A stretch of 9,281 nt of DNA, taken from contig JAGWVG010000053.1 in NCBI GenBank assembly GCA_018970965.1, forward strand, positions 1-9,281, in the 5' to 3' direction. The notes beneath the pieces were generated by a model. It worked only from the letters and a program-made list of their open reading frames with translations, did not search any database and was not told the DNA's origin. This DNA is from Alphaproteobacteria bacterium (GTDB lineage Bacteria; Pseudomonadota; Alphaproteobacteria; Sphingomonadales; Sphingomonadaceae). Every line of letters begins with the position of its first letter. The stretch's first letter is position 1. Shown one piece after another: positions 1 through 6,685 of the stretch. The translations under genes were made by a program, and so were the position numbers.

Positions 1-25
1 GGCTTCTGGGGTCAGCAGGAAGAAA

Positions 26-55
26 TTGGCAGCCATTACAATTTGTTCATATATC
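26..55 (+). promoter_or_regulatory. Candidate sigma70-type promoter for the two-component operon
   Basis: TTGGCA at 26-31 matches five of six bases of a -35 box. It is followed after 18 bases by TATATC at 50-55, which matches four of six bases of a -10 box. This would leave a leader of about 90-95 bases before the response regulator start. It is a by-eye match only; alphaproteobacterial promoters are often weakly conserved, and the region may also be the end of another gene. Confidence 0.25.
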
Positions 56-102
56 GGATAAGCCCCGGTGGCAGGGAAGACGGCATGACAGGAGACAGGC
101 AA

Positions 103-126
103 GGTTCCGACAGATGTTAGGGAACC
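103..126. repeat. Inverted repeat GGTTCC-N12-GGAACC in the leader
   Basis: Two perfect 6-base arms (103-108 and 121-126) are separated by 12 bases, about 30 bases upstream of the response regulator start. It could be an operator dyad or a small RNA hairpin. A short TTTT run at 131-134 gives it a weak terminator look if a gene ends at 118-120, but the stem is too short to call a terminator. Confidence 0.35.
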
Positions 127-155
127 CGCTGTTTTGAGACGATGGATAGACGCCT

Positions 156-842
156 ATGAGCCAGCGCATTCTGATCATCGAAGATGATGAAAAGACGGCG
201 TCCTTCATTGCCAAAGGGCTAATGGACGAGGGCTTTCTTGTCGAAACAGTGCATGATGGCCGCGATGGCTTGTTCCATGCGACCGATAGCGCTTTTGATG
301 CAATTGTTCTCGACAGAATGTTGCCCGGCATGGATGGCATGGCGGTGCTGGCCGCGATGCGCGCCGCGCAAGTGCGCACACCTGTCATCATTTTATCCGC
401 CTTGGGGTCAGTTGATGCCCGTGTTTCCGGCCTGACATCGGGCGCGCATGATTATCTCGTCAAACCCTTTGCCTTTTCAGAACTCTTGGCGCGTATTCGC
501 TTGCTGCTCGCCCGTCCCGGCGCGGACCCTGCTGAAGAGACGGTTTTGCGCTGTGGGGATATTGAGATGAATTTGCTCAATCGCCAAGTGCGCCGCGCAG
601 GGCAAAAAATTGACCTCCAGCCGCGTGAATTTCGGCTGCTGGAATATTTGATGCGTCATAAAGACCGCGTGCTGACGCGAACAATGATGCTTGAAGGCGT
701 GTGGGATTATCATTTTGATCCGGGCACGAATGTGGTCGATGTGCATATGAGCCGCTTGCGGCGCAAACTTGACGATGGCTTTGACCCGCCGATGCTCCAC
801 ACCATTCGCGGCGCGGGCTATATGCTCGGCACGATGGAGTAA
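156..842 (+). CDS. OmpR/PhoB-family two-component response regulator
   Basis: This is a 228-residue cytoplasmic DNA-binding regulator. The receiver domain (about 1-118) has every expected residue: acidic pair D10/D11, phospho-acceptor D53 in the LDRMLPGMDG motif, S81 at the Thr/Ser position and K103 in the LVKPF motif. A winged-helix DNA-binding domain follows (about 130-225), with the LQPREFRLLEYL helix and the VVDVHMSRLRRKLD recognition region. Length is typical of the family. The ATG at 156 gives the complete receiver domain but is preceded only by a weak GGA (145-147). The gene ends two bases before the kinase start, so the two proteins are almost certainly a cognate pair. The nearest well-known relatives by motif are regulators of the CusR/CopR/QseB type; the actual signal and targets cannot be read from the sequence. 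Confidence 0.95.
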   Translation: MSQRILIIEDDEKTASFIAKGLMDEGFLVETVHDGRDGLFHATDSAFDAIVLDRMLPGMDGMAVLAAMRAAQVRTPVIILSALGSVDARVSGLTSGAHDYLVKPFAFSELLARIRLLLARPGADPAEETVLRCGDIEMNLLNRQVRRAGQKIDLQPREFRLLEYLMRHKDRVLTRTMMLEGVWDYHFDPGTNVVDVHMSRLRRKLDDGFDPPMLHTIRGAGYMLGTME

Positions 843-844
843 GC

Positions 845-2257
845 GTGCGCCGCGTTCTTTCTTACCGCAACACCTCGCTGGTTTTGCTTGGCGCCTTTTT
901 GCTGATCCAACTGACGGCCTTGGGCGTCGGCTTGTTGACGATGCATCGTTTTGCCAGCCAATTGTTGATGTCTGATACGGCAGAAGAGGTGTCGGTCCAG
1001 CTGGTGACACTGAAGGATTATTATCAGACTGGCGGGATGCCGCTTTTAAAAGAAAAAGTCCGCGAACGTCTGCGCCAACCGGGGCAAAATGAACTGGTTA
1101 TTCTGGTTCGCGATCCCAAGGGGCAAGTTTTGGGCGGGGGCCTGTCGGCATGGCCCCTTGGCGCGCGCCTTGATGCGCGCTGGTCGGTGACGATGGTCAC
1201 GGCTCCGGGCATGAGCGAGCCCATCAAAATGGGGTATGAAACGGCCCGCCTGCCAAATGGCCATGTGATCCTTGTTGGCAATTTGCTGGGGGATGAACAG
1301 CGGCTTCAGCGTGCCAGCGAAACCGCCGCGTTGACGGCAGTGGCTGTGGGCAGCTTGATTGCCATTGTCTGTGCATTGCTGATGCTTCGGCTGCTTGCCG
1401 GGCGCATTGATGAATTTACGGATGTGGCGCGCGCCGTGCAGGCGGGGGATTTAACACGCCGCTGGACACGCAGTGATGCTGGGGATTCCTTTGATCGTCT
1501 TGGTGCTGCAATTAACGCCATGCTGGATCGGGTTGCGGGCTTGGTGGGGGAGCTGCGCATGGTGACCGATTCCATGGCGCATGACCTGCGATCGCCTGTA
1601 ACCCGGCTGAAAGCCACGCTGGAACAATCCTTTACGCGCACATCGGATCCTGCCGCGCGCGACGCTTTGGCAACAGCCATTGAGGAGAGCGATAGTCTGC
1701 ACCGCATGCTGGATACCGCGCTTGATATTACGCGGGCGGAAGCAGGTATTGGCCGCGATCAATTCACGCGCTTTTCCTTTTCTGACCTTCTCTTGGATAT
1801 TGCAGATGTTTTTGGCCCGCTCGCCGAAGAGCGCGGCTTGAGCATCCATGTGTCTGCGCAAGGCCCGCTGATTGTTTTGGGGCATAGAGAGCTGCTTCAA
1901 CGGGCGATTTCCAACCTTGTTGATAACGCGCTGAAATATGCTGTGAATGGCACGCGGCTTGGCCTTGCGGCGATTGTGAACGGCGCGATGTTGCATGTTG
2001 CCGTGGAAGATGATGGCCCCGGTATTCCCGCTGCGCGCCGAGAAGAGGCACTGCGCCGCTTTGCGCGGCTTGATCATGCCCGAACGCAATCAGGTGCAGG
2101 GCTGGGCCTTTCGCTTGTGCGCACAATTGCCCACCTTCACGGCGGCGAAGTGCGCTTGGACGATAGCTTGGGCCATGGATTGGTCGTTATTCTTGACCTG
2201 CCGATCGCGCAGGCCCTTGCCGATGAAGGGGTGGCCGTGTCACCCCAAATTCATTAA
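845..2257 (+). CDS. HAMP-domain sensor histidine kinase
   Basis: This is a 470-residue inner-membrane kinase, the likely partner of the upstream regulator. A GTG start is chosen because GGAG (836-839, inside the regulator's last codons) sits five bases before it. Transmembrane helix 1 spans about residues 11-33, a periplasmic sensor loop of roughly 120 residues follows, and helix 2 spans about 160-184. HAMP runs to about 238. The dimerisation/phosphoacceptor helix carries H246 in SMAHDLRSPVTRLK. The ATPase domain shows an N box (N357 and N361 in NLVDNALKYA), the G1 box DDGPGIP near residue 390 and the G2 box GAGLGLSLV. Architecture and length fit CusS/QseC-like kinases. The periplasmic loop resembles no sensor domain that I recognise, so the stimulus is unknown. 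Confidence 0.95.
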   Translation: MRRVLSYRNTSLVLLGAFLLIQLTALGVGLLTMHRFASQLLMSDTAEEVSVQLVTLKDYYQTGGMPLLKEKVRERLRQPGQNELVILVRDPKGQVLGGGLSAWPLGARLDARWSVTMVTAPGMSEPIKMGYETARLPNGHVILVGNLLGDEQRLQRASETAALTAVAVGSLIAIVCALLMLRLLAGRIDEFTDVARAVQAGDLTRRWTRSDAGDSFDRLGAAINAMLDRVAGLVGELRMVTDSMAHDLRSPVTRLKATLEQSFTRTSDPAARDALATAIEESDSLHRMLDTALDITRAEAGIGRDQFTRFSFSDLLLDIADVFGPLAEERGLSIHVSAQGPLIVLGHRELLQRAISNLVDNALKYAVNGTRLGLAAIVNGAMLHVAVEDDGPGIPAARREEALRRFARLDHARTQSGAGLGLSLVRTIAHLHGGEVRLDDSLGHGLVVILDLPIAQALADEGVAVSPQIH

Positions 2258-2269
2258 CATACCTTAATG
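2252..2269. promoter_or_regulatory. Inverted repeat CATTAA-N6-TTAATG, possible operator (CtrA-like)
   Basis: Perfect 6-base arms (2252-2257 and 2264-2269) flank six bases, with the first arm containing the kinase's TAA stop. The same bases also form TTAA-N6-TTAA. The alphaproteobacterial cell-cycle regulator CtrA binds TTAA-N7-TTAA, so this is one base short of the canonical spacing. It lies about 57-74 bases upstream of the deacetylase-like gene, where an operator for the glycan genes would be expected. Binding is inference only. Confidence 0.3.
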
Positions 2270-2270
2270 T

Positions 2271-2285
2271 CGCGGAATTCCTGCG
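2271..2285. repeat. Near-palindrome centred on GGAATTCC
   Basis: CGCGGAATTCCTGCG reads the same on both strands except for a single extra T. It lies in the short gap between the kinase and the deacetylase-like gene. It has no loop, so a DNA-level protein site is more plausible than an RNA hairpin. It may be chance. Confidence 0.25.
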
Positions 2286-2314
2286 GGTTGTTTCAAATTT
2301 CTAGAGGATGATGC

Positions 2315-2319
2315 AGGAG
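2315..2319 (+). promoter_or_regulatory. Shine-Dalgarno AGGAG deciding the deacetylase start
   Basis: AGGAG lies six bases before ATG 2326. Two in-frame upstream ATGs (2308 and 2311) have AGAGG (2303-2307) almost touching them, a poor spacing, so 2326 is the better start. Confidence 0.6.
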
Positions 2320-2325
2320 ACTGAT

Positions 2326-3117
2326 ATGACATCTCGCCTCTTGCTTGCCTCAATCCACGATGTTGGCCCCGCTTTTGAAAGCGAAATCGATGCGCTTTTT
2401 GCGCGCCTGACGGGCCTGCTTGGTTCTCCAAAAATCGCCATGCTTGTGGTGCCCAATCATTGGGACCGCGCACCCTTATCCGCCGCACCTGGCTTTGCAC
2501 ATAAGCTTCGCGCATGGGCGGATATGGGCGTGGAAATGTTTGTCCATGGCTGGTTCCATAAAGATTTGGCGCAGCATAATGGTTTGGCCAGCTTCAAGGC
2601 GCGCCACATGACAGCAGGCGAGGGCGAATTTTTGGGGTTGGACGCGCTCGAAGCGGCCCGGCGGATGGCCGAAGGCCGGGCCTTGATTGAAGACATTATT
2701 GGCCGCCAAGCGGCTGGCTTTATTGCGCCTGCTTGGCTTTATGGTCCCGGCGCGCGCGTTGCGCTGCGACAATCGGGCCTTGCGCTTGCGGAAGACCATT
2801 TTCGGGTGTGGGAAGCGGCAACCAATCGCATAGTTGCGCGCGGGCCAGTGATCACCTGGGCAACGCGCAGCCCGGCGCGCGAAGCGTCTTCACTTTTCTT
2901 TGCGGCCCTTGCCCGCCACATGTTGCGCCCGCTTCCCGTTGTGCGCGTGGCGGTACACCCCGGAGACGCGCATAGTTCTAAGGTTCTTGCGAGTATCGAC
3001 AAATGCGTCTCTGCCCTGCTACCGGGGCGCGAAGCTGCTGGTTATCGGGATTTGATCCAGCGGCCCATGTCTTCGCGTCAGTCTGGCGCGGGACTTTCAG
3101 GCCCAATTGCGGAGTGA
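2326..3117 (+). CDS. DUF2334 polysaccharide-deacetylase-like protein
   Basis: This is a 263-residue protein of the DUF2334 branch of the NodB-homology carbohydrate esterase superfamily, whose known members remove N- or O-acetyl groups from sugars in a metal-dependent way. The N-terminus reads SIHDVGP, with D12 as likely catalytic base or metal ligand. HGWFH supplies H74 and H78 as metal ligands. FIAPAW (132-137) occupies the place of the third NodB motif, and HPGD (211-214) gives a C-terminal histidine. No signal peptide is evident, so it probably acts in the cytoplasm or on the inner face of the membrane. The stop overlaps the next start by one base (TGATG). Two glycosyltransferases nearby suggest a nucleotide-sugar, lipid-linked sugar or glycolipid substrate. 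An in-frame ATG at 2308 would add six residues. Confidence 0.85.
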   Translation: MTSRLLLASIHDVGPAFESEIDALFARLTGLLGSPKIAMLVVPNHWDRAPLSAAPGFAHKLRAWADMGVEMFVHGWFHKDLAQHNGLASFKARHMTAGEGEFLGLDALEAARRMAEGRALIEDIIGRQAAGFIAPAWLYGPGARVALRQSGLALAEDHFRVWEAATNRIVARGPVITWATRSPAREASSLFFAALARHMLRPLPVVRVAVHPGDAHSSKVLASIDKCVSALLPGREAAGYRDLIQRPMSSRQSGAGLSGPIAE

Positions 3118-4061
3118 TGCCCGTGTACCAGAAGGACATTTCCAGCGACGCGGCCCAGCCTTTTGATCTGGATGCGCGTTTTGCGGAAGATAAATCGTCC
3201 CTGCTGGCCCGGATTGCGCGTTGGGGCAGCCCCATTTTGTCAGTGGCCATGTTGGTCGCCATTTTGCACAATGCACGCGATGTTGATTTAACCGAATTGC
3301 TGCGGTTGCCAGCCCATCCATTGTTCTGGGTGTGCTTGGTCCTCAGCTATCTGGCAACGCCGGTGAGTGAATGGATTATTTACCGGCGGCTTTGGAAAAT
3401 TCCGGCGGATGGCCTTGTCGCCTTGCTCAAAAAGCAAGTGAGCAATGAGTTGCTGATGGGCTATTTGGGCGATGCGCAATTCTATCTCTGGGCGCGCCGC
3501 CGCACGGATATGACGGGCACACCTTTTGCGGCCGTCAAAGATGTGTCTATTCTCTCGGCTATGGCGGGCAACGCGGCGACCTTGCTTTTGCTGGTTCTTG
3601 GTTGGCCCTATTTGTCCGCGGCGCATGCAGGTGTCGCAACGCGGACCATTGTGATTTCGGTGGGCGTCATGCTTGCCAGTTCGCTTCTTGTCTTCTTGTT
3701 TCGGCGCAAGCTGTTCTCGCTGCCCCGGCCCACTTTGTGGTTTGTGACAGGCATACACATGGCCCGCATTGGCTTTGGCTTGGCCGTAATGGCGGCGGCG
3801 TGGCAATTATTGCTGCCGCATTTGCCGCTGAGCTGGCTTCTCCTTTTGGCGATGCTGCGCATGCTGATATCGCGCCTGCCCTTGGTCCCGAATAAGGATG
3901 TGATGTTCGCTGGCGTCACCTTGCTCCTTTTGGGGTCAACCATTGGCATTGGCGAGGCCACGACCAAGATCGCGTTGCTGACACTTGCTGGCCATATTGG
4001 CGTTGGATTGGTGATCCTTGCAGTTGACGGGGAAATCTGGGGGCGCAAAAAGGCGGCATGA
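3117..4061 (+). CDS. Polytopic inner-membrane protein, possibly UPF0104/flippase-like
   Basis: This is a 314-residue protein with roughly seven or eight hydrophobic helices (near residues 38-52, 68-90, 143-166, 174-195, 208-233, 236-250, 262-278 and 285-303) and a soluble N-terminal stretch of about 30 residues. A short cytosolic-looking segment (about 92-135) rich in Lys and Arg separates helices 2 and 3. The overall pattern recalls UPF0104/lysylphosphatidylglycerol-synthase-type transmembrane proteins found near glycosyltransferases, but I see no diagnostic motif and the family assignment is tentative. ATG 3117 overlaps the upstream TGA; GGAG (3111-3114) is only two bases away, so GTG 3123 is an alternative start with better spacing. 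It could move or anchor a lipid-linked product of the neighbouring enzymes. Confidence 0.8.
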   Translation: MPVYQKDISSDAAQPFDLDARFAEDKSSLLARIARWGSPILSVAMLVAILHNARDVDLTELLRLPAHPLFWVCLVLSYLATPVSEWIIYRRLWKIPADGLVALLKKQVSNELLMGYLGDAQFYLWARRRTDMTGTPFAAVKDVSILSAMAGNAATLLLLVLGWPYLSAAHAGVATRTIVISVGVMLASSLLVFLFRRKLFSLPRPTLWFVTGIHMARIGFGLAVMAAAWQLLLPHLPLSWLLLLAMLRMLISRLPLVPNKDVMFAGVTLLLLGSTIGIGEATTKIALLTLAGHIGVGLVILAVDGEIWGRKKAA

Positions 4062-4576
4062 GTGTCTTGCTCGCCCTGGCCGCTCAAGCCTTTGTGGCCT
4101 CCAGCCCAAGCTTGGGTATGGCGGAAGGGCGGTGTCGCGCGAATGAGCAGGGCCCGGCATTCTCGGTTTCGGTTCTCGGCCTGAAAGATCGGGCAGGCAG
4201 TTTAAAGCTTGAGCTGTATCCGGCTAATGACGTTGATTTTCTGGCAGATGATAATGTGCTGATAAATGCCGGAAAGGCATTTCGTCGCGTCGTTGTCGCG
4301 GTGCCGCAATCGGGCACGCCGATGCTGTGCATTCGGGCGCCAGAGCCCGGGCCCTATAGCCTCGTTTTGCTCCATGACCGCGACGATAATCGCAAGTTCA
4401 ATTTCACCTCGGATGGGATTGGTTTTCCCGGGCTGCCGCGGCTTGGCTGGTCAAAGCCAAAGTCCAGTGCGGCGCGCGCCACTGTTGGCACGGGCATCGC
4501 CTCGATTGCCATTACGATGCAATATCGCACGGGCCTAGCCAGCTTTGGCCCTTTGCGTGAGGCGCGTGGCCGGTGA
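4058..4576 (+). CDS. DUF2141 domain protein, probably exported
   Basis: This is a 172-residue protein. A hydrophobic N-terminus (about residues 2-20) without a strong basic n-region could be a weak signal peptide, which would place the protein in the periplasm. The rest (about 33-155) matches the beta-rich DUF2141 family. The signature is YSLVLLHDRDDNRKFNF followed by DGIGFPG, which corresponds to the family's HDxxxNxxxD...GIPxEG region. The family has no established biochemical role; DUF2141 proteins are often small secreted proteins. The start ATG overlaps the stop of the membrane-protein gene (ATGA), and its own stop overlaps the next GTG (GTGA), so it is translationally coupled on both sides. 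This makes it an integral part of the operon despite its unknown function. Confidence 0.85.
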   Translation: MSVLLALAAQAFVASSPSLGMAEGRCRANEQGPAFSVSVLGLKDRAGSLKLELYPANDVDFLADDNVLINAGKAFRRVVVAVPQSGTPMLCIRAPEPGPYSLVLLHDRDDNRKFNFTSDGIGFPGLPRLGWSKPKSSAARATVGTGIASIAITMQYRTGLASFGPLREARGR

Positions 4577-5745
4577 AGATCGTCGACGTATCGGCCTTTT
4601 ACACGCCACATGGCGGTGGGGTGCGCACCTATGTGGACCGCAAGCTCGCCCATGCGGCCGCGGCTGGGCATGACATGGCCGTTATCATCCCAGGCGCCCA
4701 TGATGGTGAAGAGCGGCTGCCCGGCGGCGGACGGTTGATTTCTGTTGCATCTCCCAAGCTGATTTTTGACGGGCGTTATCGCTATTTCCGCAGTGCAGAT
4801 CCGGTGCACGCCATATTGGATGCGGAACAGCCCGATATTGTGGAAGCGTCTTCCCCTTGGCGCACCGCCAATATTGTTGCCGATTGGCAAGGATCGGCGC
4901 GCAAAGCCCTGTTCATGCACGCCGACCCAATGAGCACCTATGCTTATCGGTGGTTTGGCCAAATTGCGCACAAGGATACGATTGACCGCGGCTTTGCTTT
5001 TTTCTGGAACCATTTGCGCCGCGCGGCAGAGCAATTTGATACGATTATTTGCGCCAATCCTTTTTTGACTGAGCGAATGACCGAGGCGGGCATTGCGCGT
5101 GTCACAACGCTGCCTTTGGGCATTGAGGCAGAGCGCTTTTCCCCCACACATCGGTCGGAAGCCTTGCGCGCGCGGCTCTTGGCGGAATGCCAGCTGGGGC
5201 CTGAGGCGCGTTTGCTTTTGGGTGTTGGCCGGCTCAGTCCGGAAAAGCGCTGGCCGATGATTATCAATGCGGTCACCAAGGCTTCTGCCCGGCATCCTAT
5301 GGGGCTTATTTTAATTGGCCATGGGCGGGAACGCGCCAGCATTCTGAAAGCCATTGGGGGCAATCCTCATGTGCGCTTGGTGGATGGGGTTGAAGATCGT
5401 GAGATGCTGGCGACGATTATGGCGAGCGCAGATGCCCTTGTGCATGGCTGCGAGTCGGAGACATTTGGGTTGGTCGTGGCGGAAGCCGCCGCTTCTGGCC
5501 TGCCTTTAATCTTGCCCGATGAAGGGGGGGCCTCTGGCTTTGCTGATAAAGCGCGGGGTGAAGTGTATCGCGCAGCCAAGGTAAAATCGCTCGCCCGCGC
5601 ACTCGAAGCCTTTTTGCAGCGTGATTTAGAGCCGATGCGGACCGCTGCCGCGGCTTATGCGCGCGACGTTATGTCGATCCAAGACCATTTTGATCAGTTG
5701 TTCCAATCCTACGCCGCGTTGATTGATCGGCGATTGGCTGCTTGA
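4573..5745 (+). CDS. GT4-family glycosyltransferase (GT-B fold)
   Basis: This is a 390-residue retaining glycosyltransferase of the large GT4 group, which transfers sugars from nucleotide donors to lipids or glycans at the cytoplasmic membrane face. The N-terminal Rossmann half opens with a glycine-rich loop (HGGGVRTYV, residues 13-21). The C-terminal half begins at GVGRLSPEKRW (217-227), the usual GT4 linker-strand motif. The EX7E motif that contacts the donor is intact: E296 and E304 in ESETFGLVVAEA. No transmembrane helix is seen. The GTG start at 4573 overlaps the DUF2141 stop by four bases, which fixes the start well. Donor and acceptor are not predictable. The close coupling to a deacetylase-like gene and a GINT1_N gene favours an envelope glycan or glycolipid product. 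Confidence 0.92.
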   Translation: MKIVDVSAFYTPHGGGVRTYVDRKLAHAAAAGHDMAVIIPGAHDGEERLPGGGRLISVASPKLIFDGRYRYFRSADPVHAILDAEQPDIVEASSPWRTANIVADWQGSARKALFMHADPMSTYAYRWFGQIAHKDTIDRGFAFFWNHLRRAAEQFDTIICANPFLTERMTEAGIARVTTLPLGIEAERFSPTHRSEALRARLLAECQLGPEARLLLGVGRLSPEKRWPMIINAVTKASARHPMGLILIGHGRERASILKAIGGNPHVRLVDGVEDREMLATIMASADALVHGCESETFGLVVAEAAASGLPLILPDEGGASGFADKARGEVYRAAKVKSLARALEAFLQRDLEPMRTAAAAYARDVMSIQDHFDQLFQSYAALIDRRLAA

Positions 5746-5785
5746 TGCGGCCGATGCAGATGTATCTTGCGGGCGCGTTAGCCTA

Positions 5786-6685
5786 ATGGCGCTGCGGAAA
5801 GATTTGTGGCGCGTCGGCCTGGTTCGACAGCCCCTTGCTGACCTTTTAAATGGTGTGCCTTTTGCCGCAAATGCGGTGCATTGGCTGCCTGCCTTACCCG
5901 GGCTCTGCTTTGATGCCGACCCGATGGCCATTTGGCGTGATGGCAAATTATATGTCTTTGTTGAAACCTATGATTATCGCGAGCGTCACGGGGCGATTGA
6001 TGTCCTAACGCTGGATGCCGATTTTCATATTCTGGATCGGCAGCCTGCGCTGCGCGCACCTTGGCATCTCTCTTATCCTTATTTGATCGAAACAAATGGC
6101 GCGCTTTACATGCTGCCCGAGGCGCATCGCTCTGGCCATGTGACACTCTATCGATGCACCAGCTTTCCCAATATTTGGGAAGCCGTGGCGCGCATTGATT
6201 TGGATGTTGCCCCGATTGATGCAACGCCTGTTTGGCATGATGGGCTGTGGTGGCTTTTCTATACGCCCGCCACATCGCGCGCGGATAAGGTGAGTGCGTT
6301 GCACCTCGCTTTTGCCGAGCGCCTTGAGGGGCCGTGGACGCCGCATCCGGGCAACCCGGTTGTCTATGATCCTTCATGCGCGCGGCCCGGCGGCACGCCC
6401 GTTAGAGTGGCCGACCAGTTGATTGTGCCAATGCAGGATTGTCGACGCACGTATGGCGGCGGCATCCGCCCGTTGCGGATTGAGGTGCTTTCACCGTCTG
6501 AATTTGTGGCCCAGCCGGCAGCTTGCGTTGAAATTCCCGCAGGCTTTGCCCCTTATACTGACGGGCTTCACACCATGTGTGCGGCGGGCCCGGTGACCTT
6601 AATTGACGCCAAGCAATTCCGGCTCTCGGCTGAAACGCTGCTGCTCGATATGCGGCATGAAATGCGGCGCCTGATCCGCCGTTAA
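5786..6685 (+). CDS. GINT1 N-terminal domain-like propeller protein
   Basis: This protein of about 299 residues resembles the N-terminal domain of plant glucosamine inositolphosphorylceramide transferase 1, a five-bladed beta-propeller-like module related in fold to GH43/GH32 proteins. Family hallmarks in order: RVGLVRQPLADLL (9-21), FDADPMAIWRDGKLYVFVE (42-60), WHLSYPYLIE (93-102) with YMLPEA after it, then GLWWLFYTP, GPWTPHPGNPVV and VPMQDCRRTYGG (about 215-226). The GT64 catalytic domain of plant GINT1 is absent. No signal peptide is seen. The start is uncertain: ATG 5786 places the first residues just before the conserved region but has no good Shine-Dalgarno; TTG 5723 would add 21 residues and overlap the upstream gene by 23 bases. 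The 3' end overlaps the convergent glycosyltransferase gene. The enzymatic role is unknown; sugar binding or processing is inference. Confidence 0.8.
   Translation: MALRKDLWRVGLVRQPLADLLNGVPFAANAVHWLPALPGLCFDADPMAIWRDGKLYVFVETYDYRERHGAIDVLTLDADFHILDRQPALRAPWHLSYPYLIETNGALYMLPEAHRSGHVTLYRCTSFPNIWEAVARIDLDVAPIDATPVWHDGLWWLFYTPATSRADKVSALHLAFAERLEGPWTPHPGNPVVYDPSCARPGGTPVRVADQLIVPMQDCRRTYGGGIRPLRIEVLSPSEFVAQPAACVEIPAGFAPYTDGLHTMCAAGPVTLIDAKQFRLSAETLLLDMRHEMRRLIRR
6599..6685. other. 87-base tail-to-tail coding overlap
   Basis: The last 29 codons (stops included) of the GINT1_N-like gene and of the minus-strand glycosyltransferase lie on the same bases. The frames are codon-aligned: each glycosyltransferase codon is the exact reverse complement of a codon in the other gene, so its TAA stop is TTA (Leu) opposite, and the other gene's TAA is likewise read as Leu. 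Confidence 0.8.

Larger units (their letters stand above)
1..155. other. Left-edge region, gene content unresolved
   Basis: No gene can be assigned with confidence. On the plus strand, a frame beginning at base 1 stays open to a TAG at 118-120. Its first half (residues such as GFWGQQEEIGSHYNLF) uses codons like those of the neighbours, but its second half is rich in AGG, AGA and ATA, so it could be the tail of an upstream gene or chance. On the minus strand, an ATG at 36-34 opens a reading frame (MAANFFLLTPEA) that runs off the left edge, but no Shine-Dalgarno precedes it. The rest holds a candidate promoter and an inverted repeat, listed separately. Confidence 0.3.

Noticed and set aside
477..1010. 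Long minus-strand open frame opposite the response regulator and kinase start
   Set aside because: It lies antisense to a response regulator with all catalytic residues intact; its translation is rich in Arg, Ala, His and Gln with no recognisable domain.
1451..2089. Minus-strand open frame of 212 codons opposite the histidine kinase
   Set aside because: It is fully antisense to intact kinase H, N and G boxes; it is a shadow of GC-rich codon use.
4354..5295. Minus-strand open frame of 313 codons opposite the DUF2141 and GT4 genes
   Set aside because: It spans two coupled genes with clear family motifs; its translation shows no fold-like hydrophobic pattern or known motif.
5745..5786. ATG at 5745 overlapping the GT4 stop as a start for the next gene
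   Set aside because: It is in a different frame from the GINT1_N-like gene and meets a stop after 13 codons.
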